A stretch of DNA of 64,000 bases, taken from Pirellulales bacterium. Its GTDB lineage: Bacteria > Planctomycetota > Planctomycetia > Pirellulales > JADZDJ01. Shown here one piece after another: positions 17,968 through 27,100 of the stretch. Both the position numbers and the translations under genes were made by a program. The notes under the pieces were generated by a model, which had not been told where the DNA came from, did no database searches, and saw nothing but the letters and a program-made list of their open reading frames with translations. The stretch spans positions 30,120 to 94,119 of the forward strand of contig DATJYL010000214.1 of assembly GCA_035499655.1 (NCBI GenBank). Reading direction: 5' to 3'. Positions within the stretch are counted from its first letter, which is position 1. Every line of letters begins with the position of its first letter.

Positions 17968-18654
17968 TCACAGCTTGTTCGTTTGGCGTACCATGACAAA
18001 ACCGCCATTCGGGCCCGGCACGGCGCCGCGCACCAGCAGCAAATTGTTTTCTTTGTCGACGCGCACCACTTTCAAATTGCGGCTGGTTTGGCGGACGTTT
18101 CCCATCTGGCCGGCCATCTTTTTGCCTTTGAACGTGCGGCCTGGAAAAGTGTTGCCGCTGGTGCCCCCAATATGGCGATGCACTTTTTTCACGCCGTGGG
18201 TGGCACGTTGCCCTTTGAAGTTGTGCCGCTTCATCGCGCCTTGAAAGCCCTTGCCTTTGCTTGTGGCGGTGACGTCGACGGCAGCCACCTTCTCAAAAAT
18301 CTCCACCGTCAGCTTTTGACCTACGGCCAACTCGTCCGACGTCCCGCGAAATTCCCGCACAAAACGTTGCGGTTCGCAATCGGCCTTGGGCGGCAGTTCC
18401 ACGCCAGCTTTCGCTCTGGCCTTGGAACGAGCGCTGTCTAACTTGGCCACGTGGCCGCGTCGGCTGCGAATGGCCAAACGCCGCGGCATATCAGAGAAGC
18501 CGATTTGCACCGCCTCATAACCATCGCGGTCGGCAGTGCGTAATTGGAGCACGGGGCAAGGGCCGGCCTCGATGACCGTTACCGGGATTGCCGTCCCAGC
18601 TTCGTCAAACACTTGTGTCATCCCGACCTTGCGGCCGAGTAATCCGATGGCCAT
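17968..18654 (-). CDS. rplC: 50S ribosomal protein uL3
   Basis: This encodes 228 residues. It starts MAIGLLGRKVGMTQVFDEAG and holds VTATSKGKGFQGAMKRHNFK and ATHGVKKVHRHIGGTSGNTF, the loop near the peptidyl transferase centre. It ends NLLLVRGAVPGPNGGFVMVR. It begins 230 bases after rpsJ, one of the larger gaps in the S10 cluster. Confidence 0.97.
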   Translation of the reverse strand: MAIGLLGRKVGMTQVFDEAGTAIPVTVIEAGPCPVLQLRTADRDGYEAVQIGFSDMPRRLAIRSRRGHVAKLDSARSKARAKAGVELPPKADCEPQRFVREFRGTSDELAVGQKLTVEIFEKVAAVDVTATSKGKGFQGAMKRHNFKGQRATHGVKKVHRHIGGTSGNTFPGRTFKGKKMAGQMGNVRQTSRNLKVVRVDKENNLLLVRGAVPGPNGGFVMVRQTNKL

Positions 18655-18884
18655 CGTAATATCCCCGTGCGTTGTTCATTGGGTTTGCCGTAGACAAGCG
18701 GTCCGCTAAGTGTGGACTCACCGGTCAGGCGTACGACCCGCACCCGGCATTTCGCCGAGTTGCAGCCAGATCGCCGCCGACCTCGCTGCGCATTACCCAC
18801 TGAACTTCCGTAGCATGCAGGTTTTTCTCAAGTACCTAAGTGATGTTTCGCAACGACAATTCTGCCGCTGCCAATCTTTAACCG

Positions 18885-19214
18885 TTATCTGCTGCTGCTG
18901 GCTTTGATTTTAATATCCACGCCAGCGGGCAAACTTAACTTGTTCAAGGCTTCAATCGTTTTTGCCGTCGCCTGCACAATGTCGATCACCCGCTTGTGCG
19001 TGCGAATTTCGTATTGCTGCCGGGCCTTCTTGTCGATATGCGGACTAGACAGCACCGTATAGCGTTCAATTCGCGTGGGCAACGGAATGGGGCCATGCAC
19101 CTCGGAATTGGTACGCTTGGCGGTATCGACAATTTCCGCCGCGCTTTGATCCAACACCGTATGGTCGTATGCCTCCATCCGGATGCGAATAATTTCGTGC
19201 GAATGACCGGCCAC
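18885..19214 (-). CDS. rpsJ: 30S ribosomal protein uS10
   Basis: This encodes 109 residues, apparently from a GTG at 19214. Motifs are [20 protein letters not shown] and [20 protein letters not shown], then HKRVIDIVQ. uS10 (NusE) also joins NusB in antitermination complexes. It is the first gene of the S10 cluster and follows fusA across a repeat-rich gap. tuf, often found in this gap, is instead at 36776. Confidence 0.96.
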   Translation of the reverse strand: MAGHSHEIIRIRMEAYDHTVLDQSAAEIVDTAKRTNSEVHGPIPLPTRIERYTVLSSPHIDKKARQQYEIRTHKRVIDIVQATAKTIEALNKLSLPAGVDIKIKASSSR

Positions 19215-19359
19215 GCTGCTGCTCCCGCCGGATTTTTCATCCGGTGTATCAAGCTAACTTCTGCTTCCAACACTTCCCGTCATACCCCTGTCCATGGGGC
19301 AAGCCCTCCAACATAGAACATCAGCAAAAACGGGTCAATGGGGTGTTAGGCGAGATTTT

Positions 19360-19482
19360 GGTGTTGGTGCCTTGTGTCTGGTGATCTGGGTGTCTTTGGG
19401 TTGGTGCCTGGTTTTTGGGAATAGACCCCAGATGACCAGACCACCAGTCCACCATGCACAAGACTACCAGACCCCTGGGTGC
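19360..19482. repeat. GTGTCTGG-word repeat between rpsJ and fusA
   Basis: The left half (19360-19420) repeats TTGGTGTTGGTGCC and GTGTCTGGTGATCTGG. The right half (19428-19482) has CAGATGACCAGACCACCAG and ACCAGACCCCTGGGTGCC. The halves are approximately complementary, so the transcript of this gap could fold back on itself. It ends directly at the fusA stop codon. Confidence 0.6.
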
Positions 19483-21573
19483 CTAAATAAACCCTTCCTG
19501 CACTTCCGGCGGGGCAGGGCCGTATTTTAACGGTTCCATCGAAAAACTCGCCCGGCCTTGGCTTAAGCTGCGAACTGCCGCTGAATAACCGAACATGGCC
19601 GACAGCGGCGCTTCGGCTTCCAGTACCGTCGCCCCGCCGCGGTTTTCCGTGCTGCTAATAATTGCCCGCCGCTGCTGCAAATCGTTGATGACGTCCCCCA
19701 AGTGTTCTTCTGGAGTGGTCACTTCCACCCGCATGATCGGTTCCAGCACGGTTACGCCCGCGGCTTGCAGCACTTTGGTAAAGGCGTCGGCAGCCGCAAT
19801 CCGCAGCGCCACTTCACCGGGCAACGGCTCGGGCAACGGCGTTTGTAGCAACTCCAGCGAACAACTCCACAGCGGACAGCCTTTCAGTCCGCCCCCCTCG
19901 GCCGCCTCTTTCAGCGCCGCCAGCACTAACTGGATAAGATTTTGCTTGGCGCTGTCTTCGGTGAACCAATTTGTAAAAACGCGCGCCGGCTCATCCTTAT
20001 GCAGCGGCGTCACGCGGACCTTCACTTCGGCGAACAACGTTTGTCCGCCAATTTGCCGATTGCACTTGCCCAATGCTTCCGCCGTCGCGTTCACGGTTTC
20101 TTTGTAACTGACCCGCGGCTTGTGTACGCGCACATTCAAATTGAAATCGCGCTGCAGCCGATGTTGAATTACTTCCAGGTGCAATTCGCCCATGCCGCTG
20201 ATCAGTGTTTGGCCGGTTTCCTCGTTTTCGTGGGCGCGGAAGGTGGGATCTTGCCGCTTGAGCATTTCCAGCACTTCGCCCAGTTTTTTGCGATCAGCCG
20301 TGCTTTCCGGTTCCACGGCGGCTGAAATCACGGTCTCGGGAAATTGAATCGTTTCCAGGAGCAGCGGTGCTTTCGGATCGCACAGCGTATCGCCGGTGAT
20401 TGACTGCCGCGGCCCGATCGCTCCCACGATGTCGCCGGCCTGCACGCTGTCAATTTGCTCTTCGCGTTTCGTAGCATGAATGATCCACAACTGCGACACG
20501 TTTTCCTTGAAGTTTTTTCCCGAATTCAGTACCCGGCTGTTTTGTTTGAGCGACCCGGAATAAACGCGAATCCAGTACATGTCGCCCGTTTTGGCCGGCA
20601 ACACTTTGAACACCAGGCCGCAAAATGGCTCATCCGGCGAAGGTTTCCGCCGCTCGATTTTTTCGCCCCCATCTTTACCCGATTCCACAGCCCGGCCTTC
20701 CACCGGCGGCACATCCAGCGGACTGGGCAAATAATATTGCACCGCATCAAGTACCGGCTGCACGCCGATGCCGTGCAAAGCCGAGCCACACAACACCGGC
20801 TGCACTTGCAAACTTACCGTAGCTTTGCGCAACACTTGGCGGATGAGCTCCGGCGGAATCGGCTCTTCTTGCAGGGCCAATTCCATCAACTCGTTGCTGT
20901 AGTCGTACAGCTTTTCCAACATGGCGGTGCGCCACTCTTCAGCCCGAGGGCGTAGATCGTCGGGAATTTCTGCCGCGGTTTGCTCTCGGCTTTGCCGGTC
21001 GCCGCCGAAGGTGAGCAACTTCATTTCGATAAGGTCGATAATGCCGCGAAACGGGTGTTTCACATGCGGCGGGCCTTGGCCAACGGGAATTTGAATCGCC
21101 ACCGGATGGGCCGCCAACCGCTTGGAAATCTCGGTGTAAACCGCCTCAAAATCAGCCCCTTCGCGATCCAATTTATTGATGAACGCCACCCGCGGCACTT
21201 TGTACTTGTCGGCCTGCCGCCACACTGTTTCGCTCTGGGCCTCGACCCCTTCCCGGGCGCTGAACACCACCACTGCGCCGTCCAGCACCCGCAAGCAGCG
21301 CTCCACCTCGGCGGTGAAATCGACGTGCCCTGGCGTGTCCAGCAAATTGACCGTCACATCCTTCCACGGAAACGTGACGCAGGCGGCGTAAATGGTGATG
21401 CCCCGTTCTTGCTCCTCGGGGTCGCTGTCGGTGTCGGTCGTGCCTTTGTCGACTTCCCCCACCCGGTGCTTGGCGCCGGACAGAAACAGCATCCGCTCGG
21501 TGACGGTGGTCTTGCCGGCATCGATGTGGGCAATAATGCCGATATTGCGAAGTTTATGCAGATCACGTTGCAT
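19483..21573 (-). CDS. fusA: Elongation factor G
   Basis: This encodes 696 residues, and all five domains appear to be present. G1 is AHIDAGKTT (residues 15-23), switch I has EEQERGITI, G3 is DTPGHVDF and G4 is NKLD. EF-G drives translocation by GTP hydrolysis. The stretch before RGITI reads TTDTDSDPEEQ, where typical EF-G1 has a GAATMDWMEQEQ-like segment. It may thus belong to one of the divergent EF-G subfamilies. It lies between rpsG and rpsJ as expected for the main str-operon copy. Confidence 0.93.
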   Translation of the reverse strand: MQRDLHKLRNIGIIAHIDAGKTTVTERMLFLSGAKHRVGEVDKGTTDTDSDPEEQERGITIYAACVTFPWKDVTVNLLDTPGHVDFTAEVERCLRVLDGAVVVFSAREGVEAQSETVWRQADKYKVPRVAFINKLDREGADFEAVYTEISKRLAAHPVAIQIPVGQGPPHVKHPFRGIIDLIEMKLLTFGGDRQSREQTAAEIPDDLRPRAEEWRTAMLEKLYDYSNELMELALQEEPIPPELIRQVLRKATVSLQVQPVLCGSALHGIGVQPVLDAVQYYLPSPLDVPPVEGRAVESGKDGGEKIERRKPSPDEPFCGLVFKVLPAKTGDMYWIRVYSGSLKQNSRVLNSGKNFKENVSQLWIIHATKREEQIDSVQAGDIVGAIGPRQSITGDTLCDPKAPLLLETIQFPETVISAAVEPESTADRKKLGEVLEMLKRQDPTFRAHENEETGQTLISGMGELHLEVIQHRLQRDFNLNVRVHKPRVSYKETVNATAEALGKCNRQIGGQTLFAEVKVRVTPLHKDEPARVFTNWFTEDSAKQNLIQLVLAALKEAAEGGGLKGCPLWSCSLELLQTPLPEPLPGEVALRIAAADAFTKVLQAAGVTVLEPIMRVEVTTPEEHLGDVINDLQQRRAIISSTENRGGATVLEAEAPLSAMFGYSAAVRSLSQGRASFSMEPLKYGPAPPEVQEGFI

Positions 21574-21591
21574 GGAAATTCAAACTCAAAA

Positions 21592-21730
21592 AACCGCAGA
21601 GACACAGAGGCACAGAGAAGAAACAATGCAGTAACGGAACTTAGGATTTGGGAGGTAACCACTTGTGCCAGACAAACTCATCATGCGTTCTAAATCCTGA
21701 ATGGATTCTCCTCTCCGCGTCTCTGCGGTT
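21592..21730. repeat. CCGCAGAGACACAGAGG hairpin between fusA and rpsG
   Basis: Left arm AACCGCAGAGACACAGAGGC (from 21592, running to about 21617). Right arm CTCTCCGCGTCTCTGCGGTT (21711-21730). The arms are inverted copies of a CRGAGACRC-type word. The same word family is at 33232-33270, 44491-44818, 49804-49832 and 62368-62402. Confidence 0.75.
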
Positions 21731-21799
21731 GATGTTTGTGCGCATAAAAAAGGCCGCACTGCCGGGGGAGGCAGTGGCGGCCATTGTACGATTGGACAT

Positions 21800-22270
21800 T
21801 TACCAGGCGAAGTGGGCGAAGGCCTTGTTGGCATCGGCCATACGGTGGACGTTTTCGCGCTTGGTCATGGCGGCCCCTTCCCGGTTGAAGGCGGCCAGCA
21901 GCTCATCGGCCAATTTTTCGTGCGTGGCCCGGCCTTTTTTCTCGCGGACCGATTCCAAAATCCAGCGGATGCCCAGCGATTCCTGCCGCTTGCGGCTCAC
22001 TTGCATCGGCACTTGATAGGCCGCCCCGCCGACGCGCTTGGAGCGCACTTCGATGCTGGGCTTCACGTTTTCCAACGCCTGCTTGAACACTTCGATGGGC
22101 TCTTTGTCGGGCATTTTTTCCTTGACGATATCGAGCGCCCGATAGAACACCCCTTGGGCCGTGCTTTTTTTGCCGTCGTGCATCAGGCAATTGATGAACT
22201 TGCTGGCCATCACGTCGCCGAAGCGCGGATCGGGCTTGAGTGTCGTGCCGCTGGCAGTAATTCTTCCCAT
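21800..22270 (-). CDS. rpsG: 30S ribosomal protein uS7
   Basis: This encodes 156 residues. It shows [40 protein letters not shown] and the C-terminal [18 protein letters not shown]. uS7 initiates assembly of the 30S head and lies at the E site. It lies between rpsL and fusA. Confidence 0.97.
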   Translation of the reverse strand: MGRITASGTTLKPDPRFGDVMASKFINCLMHDGKKSTAQGVFYRALDIVKEKMPDKEPIEVFKQALENVKPSIEVRSKRVGGAAYQVPMQVSRKRQESLGIRWILESVREKKGRATHEKLADELLAAFNREGAAMTKRENVHRMADANKAFAHFAW

Positions 22271-22274
22271 GTTT

Positions 22275-22347
22275 CAGTGGTCAGTGGTCAGTGGTCAGTT
22301 ACGGCCAATGAATTTGCGGCGTGATCTGTTCTGACCACTGACCACTG
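22275..22347. repeat. GTCAGTGGTCAGTGG hairpin between rpsG and rpsL
   Basis: The left arm is three tandem CAGTGGT units (22275-22298). The right arm CTGACCACTGACCACTG (22331-22347) pairs perfectly over 17 bases with the left arm. A 32-base spacer separates them. The two arms plus spacer account for most of the 93-base gap. Confidence 0.85.
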
Positions 22348-22363
22348 ATCACCGGCCACTCGC

Positions 22364-22732
22364 TTAGCCCTTTTTCGCTCCGTACAAACTGCGGCTTCCC
22401 TTGCGGCCTTCCACGCCCAAGCAATCCAACGTGCCTCGGATGATGTGATAGCGCACGCCAGGCAGATCGCGCACACGGCCGCCGCGAATCAGCACAATCG
22501 AGTGCTCCTGCAGCGTGTGGCCTTCGCCCGGAATGTACACGGTCACTTCTTTGCCGTTGCTCAATCGCACGCGGGCAATTTTCCGCAGTGCCGAGTTCGG
22601 CTTTTTGGGCGTCATCGTTTTCACAATGAGGCACACGCCCCGCTTTTGCGGACATTTATCCAACACGGGCGACTTGCTGAACTTCCGCTTCGGCCGGCGG
22701 CGGCTTTTTACAAGTTGACTGATCGTCGGCAT
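22364..22732 (-). CDS. rpsL: 30S ribosomal protein uS12
   Basis: This encodes 122 residues. The decoding-site loops are intact: [11 protein letters not shown] with K43, and [16 protein letters not shown] with arginine at 88. Position 88 is lysine in E. coli and M. tuberculosis, and K88R is a known streptomycin-resistance change. C27 replaces a residue that is usually not cysteine. It is the first gene of the str cluster and starts 481 bases after the Cys-rich protein gene. Confidence 0.97.
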   Translation of the reverse strand: MPTISQLVKSRRRPKRKFSKSPVLDKCPQKRGVCLIVKTMTPKKPNSALRKIARVRLSNGKEVTVYIPGEGHTLQEHSIVLIRGGRVRDLPGVRYHIIRGTLDCLGVEGRKGSRSLYGAKKG

Positions 22733-23213
22733 ACAAGTTCCCTTTCCCGCGAGGGAGAGGGCTACGGTGTGGATGAACGGCGTGTGAATTGGAATCCATC
22801 AGGATACCCGATTCAGGCCGGGTGTCAATTGCAGGCGGGAAATACAGTTATGAATCAGTCTAATCCTGTGAATTTCCGGTTTTTCTGCTTTTGGGCGGCA
22901 ATTACAGGAAGGCTATCATCGCAAAGAACGCAAAGCCAAATCCATCCCCAGGGAAGGGTTGTCGCCTCAAGGCCAACGATCCATAAGTCAGAGATTTTAC
23001 TCGATTTATCGGTCCATCTTGGATTGCAAAACAACAACGCGCCGAAATGCGATCCGTAGTTAAGCACTAGAGACTGCGCGGCATCGACTGCCTCGAAGCA
23101 CGTCATAATTACAATACCCTTAACATATCCCATTAAGAAAAGGTACGGCCGAAGCGCGGCACCTTATTTTCGGGAGATCGGTACCGTCTCCCTTTGTCGC
23201 TGCACAACATGGG
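22733..23213. other. Gap upstream of rpsL, no confident gene
   Basis: No convincing coding region. It contains a REP-like palindrome (22740-22775), a CGCAAAGAACGCAAAGCC word (about 22919-22936) and an AT-rich stretch near 23103-23145 that could hold the str promoter. I cannot fix -35 and -10 boxes with confidence. Confidence 0.5.
22740..22775. repeat. REP-like palindrome, copy 1
   Basis: CCCTTTCCCGCGAGGGAGAG forms a GC-rich hairpin followed by GGGCTACGGTGTGG. It resembles the copies at 55638 and 62318 (core TCCC, short loop, GGGAGAGGGC, then a GGTG tail). This copy is intergenic. Confidence 0.65.
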
Positions 23214-23609
23214 TTACTGTGTGGACTTAGAAGACTGGACAAGGCCTGCCAAGAACGGGCGGGCACTGCATGCTAACCGTTCTTCCAGCCGCCGCGTGCA
23301 ATCGCAGTTTTCGCAAGCCCAGGGCTCCGTGCCGTTTTCGTCGCGACAGTTAGCCCGCAAATGGGCGTCCTGCACTTTCACCAGATCGAAATACTGCTCC
23401 CAGTACGGCCGTTCTTCTTGCAGCGGGGTAGGGCAGTAGCATACTTCGACCCAACGCGCAGTGCCGTCGGGAAATTGCCGCGCCTCGTGCATGTTGCGCA
23501 GATATTCCGTTTCCGCAACGGAACCTTTTCCCAAAGTTCCGTTTTCGACGGCGTCCAACAACGCCTGCTGGCAGCCCGGTTTGAGCCGAGCGCGGACAAG
23601 ATAACGCAT
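23214..23609 (-). CDS. Conserved-looking Cys-rich protein, unknown function
   Basis: This encodes 131 residues. The N-terminal half (MRYLVRARLKPG, then a helix and RWVEVCYCPTPLQEERPYW) looks like a ferredoxin-like or ABM-type alpha/beta fold. The C-terminal half has a dense cysteine set (NCRDENGTEPWACENCDCTR) that could bind a metal. I recall similar proteins in bacteria but no function. It lies between hicA and rpsL inside the translation superoperon and has its own promoter-like palindrome upstream. Confidence 0.75.
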   Translation of the reverse strand: MRYLVRARLKPGCQQALLDAVENGTLGKGSVAETEYLRNMHEARQFPDGTARWVEVCYCPTPLQEERPYWEQYFDLVKVQDAHLRANCRDENGTEPWACENCDCTRRLEERLACSARPFLAGLVQSSKSTQ

Positions 23610-23644
23610 GATCAGGTTTCTCCGTTTCTCCTGATCATACTATA
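23609..23644 (-). promoter_or_regulatory. Palindrome and possible -10 box at the Cys-rich gene
   Basis: TGATCAGG (23609-23616) and CCTGATCA (23630-23637) form a perfect 8-base inverted repeat. It overlaps the start codon and encloses two GGAGAAAC-like units that include the likely ribosome binding site. TATAGT (23639-23644, minus strand) would be a good -10 box. No clear -35 is seen. This arrangement suits an operator or a start-codon hairpin. Confidence 0.45.
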
Positions 23645-23664
23645 CCGTTTGACTCAGAAGAGGC

Positions 23665-23886
23665 TTACAGGAGTGCTTGAAATTCATCGACCGACATTCC
23701 GATTTGACGAATGATTGCTCTTAGGGTGCCTGAATCCAATTCCCGATGGTCTGGCACGACGGTCTGCGCAAACGGCTGATCGCGACGCATGACGATGTGA
23801 CTGCCTTTTTGCCGCTTCACGTAGAAGCCGGCTTTCTTCAATGCTGCCATTGCCTCGGAGCCGGAAATCCGTGGCAGCTTGGTCAT
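23665..23886 (-). CDS. hicA: HicA-family mRNA interferase toxin
   Basis: This encodes 73 residues with the HicA/YcfA pattern: LPRISGSEAMAALKKAGFYV, the catalytic-type histidine at residue 30 in QKGSHIVMRR, then TVVPDHRELDSGTLRAIIRQ. HicA toxins fold like dsRNA-binding domains and cut mRNA. Its ATG overlaps the hicB stop by four bases. Here the antitoxin gene comes first. Confidence 0.9.
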   Translation of the reverse strand: MTKLPRISGSEAMAALKKAGFYVKRQKGSHIVMRRDQPFAQTVVPDHRELDSGTLRAIIRQIGMSVDEFQALL

Positions 23887-24089
23887 ACCGCCACCAGCAA
23901 AGCCTCGAATTTGTCTTCAGGAACCGCAAGACTATCATCTTTGAGAGCTTCGATGTAGACATCGATTGCTTCGCGGATATTAGCGATGGTTTCCTCACGA
24001 GTTTTGCCTTGCGAAACGCAACCGGGCAAACTCGGACACTCCGCCACCCAATATCCATCTTCGCCGGGATAAATAACGACCTGTCGCAT
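23883..24089 (-). CDS. hicB: HicB-family antitoxin
   Basis: This encodes 68 residues. It shows the partial RNase H-like fold of HicB: VVIYPGEDGYWVAECPSLPG, then CVSQGKTREETIANIREAID. No C-terminal DNA-binding domain is evident, so this is a minimal form. It neutralises the downstream toxin. The pair lies between rpoC and rpsL, two essential genes. Confidence 0.9.
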   Translation of the reverse strand: MRQVVIYPGEDGYWVAECPSLPGCVSQGKTREETIANIREAIDVYIEALKDDSLAVPEDKFEALLVAV

Positions 24090-24185
24090 GGCCGCACCCT
24101 TTGCATAACAGACTGACTGAAATCATCCGCTAGTGCTATTCTACCACGGATAACAGAGCCGGTGAGGCGCTATTTCGGACCAGGT

Positions 24186-27100
24186 TTATTCCGACGATTC
24201 GGCGTTGTCGCCATTGCCGCCGTCGCCCAGCAAAGCATCGAGCCCACTGGGAACAGATTCGGAGGGTGCTTCGGCGGTGGCGGTTGCCGTGGCGCCGCCG
24301 CTGGTTTGGGCGGCCGAACCATTGGTATCTTCGGCGGTTTCCAGCAGCGGGAAGGCGCGCGTGAGCACTTGCTCCTTTTGCGCGGCCAACGCTTCCAACG
24401 CCTCGCGCCGGATGCGAACGTCCGATTCCTGGAACGTTTTGAATCCCGTGCCCGCCGGAATTAAGTGACCAAGAATCACATTCTCCTTCAGTCCGACCAG
24501 TCGATCGATCTTGCCGGCCAAGGCCGCTTCGGTCAGCACCTTGGTGGTTTCCTGGAAGCTGGCCGCCGAAATAAAGCTGCTCGATTGCACCGCCGCTTTG
24601 GTAATGCCCAACAGTTGCGTGCTGGCGGTGGCACTTTTGGGCTTGGTGCCCTTGGCGGGCGCGCCGCCCAAGCCTTCGGTCTGACTATTGGCCGCTTCCA
24701 GCGCGTCCTTGGGCACAATCGTGCCGGCTTCAAACTCGCTGTCTCCCTTTTCGGTAATCTTCAAGCAGCCCGACAAATTCTGGTTCACTTTGCGGAACTC
24801 GAATTTGTCCATTACGCTGCCCGGCAGCAGCCCGGTATCGCCCACGCTTTCAATGCGCACCTTGCGGAGCATTTGTGAGACGATAATTTCGATGTGCTTG
24901 TCGTCAATATCGACGCGCTGGCTGCGATACACGTTCTGAATTTCGCGCGTCAAGTATTGCTGTACGGCTTCTTCACCGGAGATGCGCAAAATGTCGTGCG
25001 GCACCAGCGGACCGTCCACCAGCGCCTCGCCGGCCCGCACAAAGTCGCTGGAGTGGACTCGCAAGTGCTTTCCGTGGCTGACCAAATGCTCCCGTTCGAT
25101 GCCGCTTTCGCTGCGGACAATAATCGTCCTCTTGCCGCGGCGCTTTTCCCCTAAAATTTCCACGGTGCCGTCGATCTCGGCAATCACCGCCGGATCTTTC
25201 GGTTTCCGGGCTTCAAAAATTTCCGTCACGCGGGGCAAACCGCCGGTGATGTCTTGCGTGCCCGATACTTCTCGCGGCGTTTTTGCCAGCAGCGTGCCGG
25301 CCGATGCCGCTTGGCCTTCGTTCACTTCGATGTACGCCTTTTCGGGCAAGTAGTAGAAGTCCAAGATCTTCCCTGCCTCGTCTTCCAGCACCACCTGCGG
25401 GTGCAAATCGCCCTTGTGCTCCATCACCATGCGGCGAACGTGGCCGCTGGGGTCTTTTTCGATCCGCATGGTTTCGCCTTCGATGACATCTTCGTAGCGC
25501 ACCTTGCCGGTCACTTCCGCCAAAATGGGAATGCTGTGCGGGTCCCATTCGCACAGTACTTGGCCGGGCTTCACTTCCGCATTTTCCTCGACGCGCAAAT
25601 TGGCGCCGGCGGGAATTTCGTACTTTTCTAATTCCCGGCCTTTAGGATCCAAAATGACCAATTCGCCGTTGCGGGTCAGCACCACCTGTTCGCCGGATTC
25701 GGTGCGCACCACTTTCAGCCGCACGAATTGCACCGTGCCCGCCTTCTTGGCTTTATAATCTTTCTCTTCGATGGCCCGTTGACCCACGCCGCCAATGTGG
25801 AACGTACGCATGGTTAACTGCGTGCCAGGTTCTCCGATCGACTGAGCGGCAATAATGCCCACGGCCATGCCTTCTTCCACCATCGAACCGGTGGATAAAT
25901 CCATGCCGTAGCACAACCGGCACACGCCCAGCGAGGCATCGCAGGTGAGCGGGCTGCGCACCTGAATGCGCTCCAGTCCTAACTGCTCGATCCGCCGCGC
26001 TACGGTCGGCGTAATCAATTCGTTTTCCTTCACGACAATTTCGTCGGTGATCGGATTGACGATGTTCTGGCGGCTTACGCGGCCTCGAATGGAATCAGCC
26101 AGGCTCACTTCCACTTTCTCGCCGCGGTAAATTACCCCCTTGGTAATGCCTTGCGTGGTGCCGCAATCTTGCGTCGTAATGACCACGTTTTGCGCCACGT
26201 CGGCCAGTTTTCGGGTCAGATAGCCGGAATCCGCCGTCTTCAACGCCGTATCGGCCAAGCCTTTGCGGGCCCCGTGCGTGGAGCTGAAGTATTCCAACAC
26301 GGTTAGCCCTTCGCGGAAGTTGGCTTTGATGGGCGTTTCGATGATCTTGCCCGAAGGCTTGGCCATCAAACCGCGCATGCCGGCCAACTGGCGAATTTGC
26401 TCCACGCCGCCGCGGGCGCCGGAGTGCGCCATCAAGTAAATGGGATTCACGTAACCCGGCCGGCGGAAGTCGCTTTCCAGGGCCTCCATCATTTCCGTGG
26501 TGATGCGTTCCCGGGCATGAGTCCACACGTCCAGCACCTGGTTGTAGCGTTCCCCTTCAGTAATGATGCCGCGTTGATACAGTTTGTTGCGCTTCTGCAC
26601 TTCACGTTCCGCCTCGCCGATAATCCGCGATTTCATCGCCGGCGTAATCAAATCGTCGGTGCCGAATGACAAACCGCTGCGGGTGCTTTCGCGGAAGCCC
26701 AGCATATTCAGGTCGTCCAGCAAATCAATCGTGGCACGCCGGCCCAACATTTGGTAGCAATCGGAAATCACCTTCGCCAAATCGCTGGAACGCAGCGGAT
26801 GGTTGTAAAACGGCATCCCGGTCGGCAAAATAGTGTTGAAGCGCACCCGGCCCACGGTGGTATCGATAATCGCGCCGGCCTTGGCTTGCGTATCCGCGTC
26901 GGTCTTCAAACGTCGGTGCGGCGGCAGTTTCACCTTGATCCGCGCATGGGTGTCGATTTTTCCCAGCGACCACGCCAACTGCACTTCTTCTATCGACGAA
27001 AACACCATCCCCTGCCCCTTGCGGTCGGGCAGCGACACGCTCAGGTAATAGCAACCCATCACCACGTCCTGCGACGGGCTGATAATCGGATTGCCGTTGG

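Noticed and set aside
22855..23133. Minus-strand 92-codon open frame upstream of rpsL
   Set aside because: No ribosome binding site or family resemblance. The frame crosses repeat words and the composition (many Trp and Cys) looks like chance.
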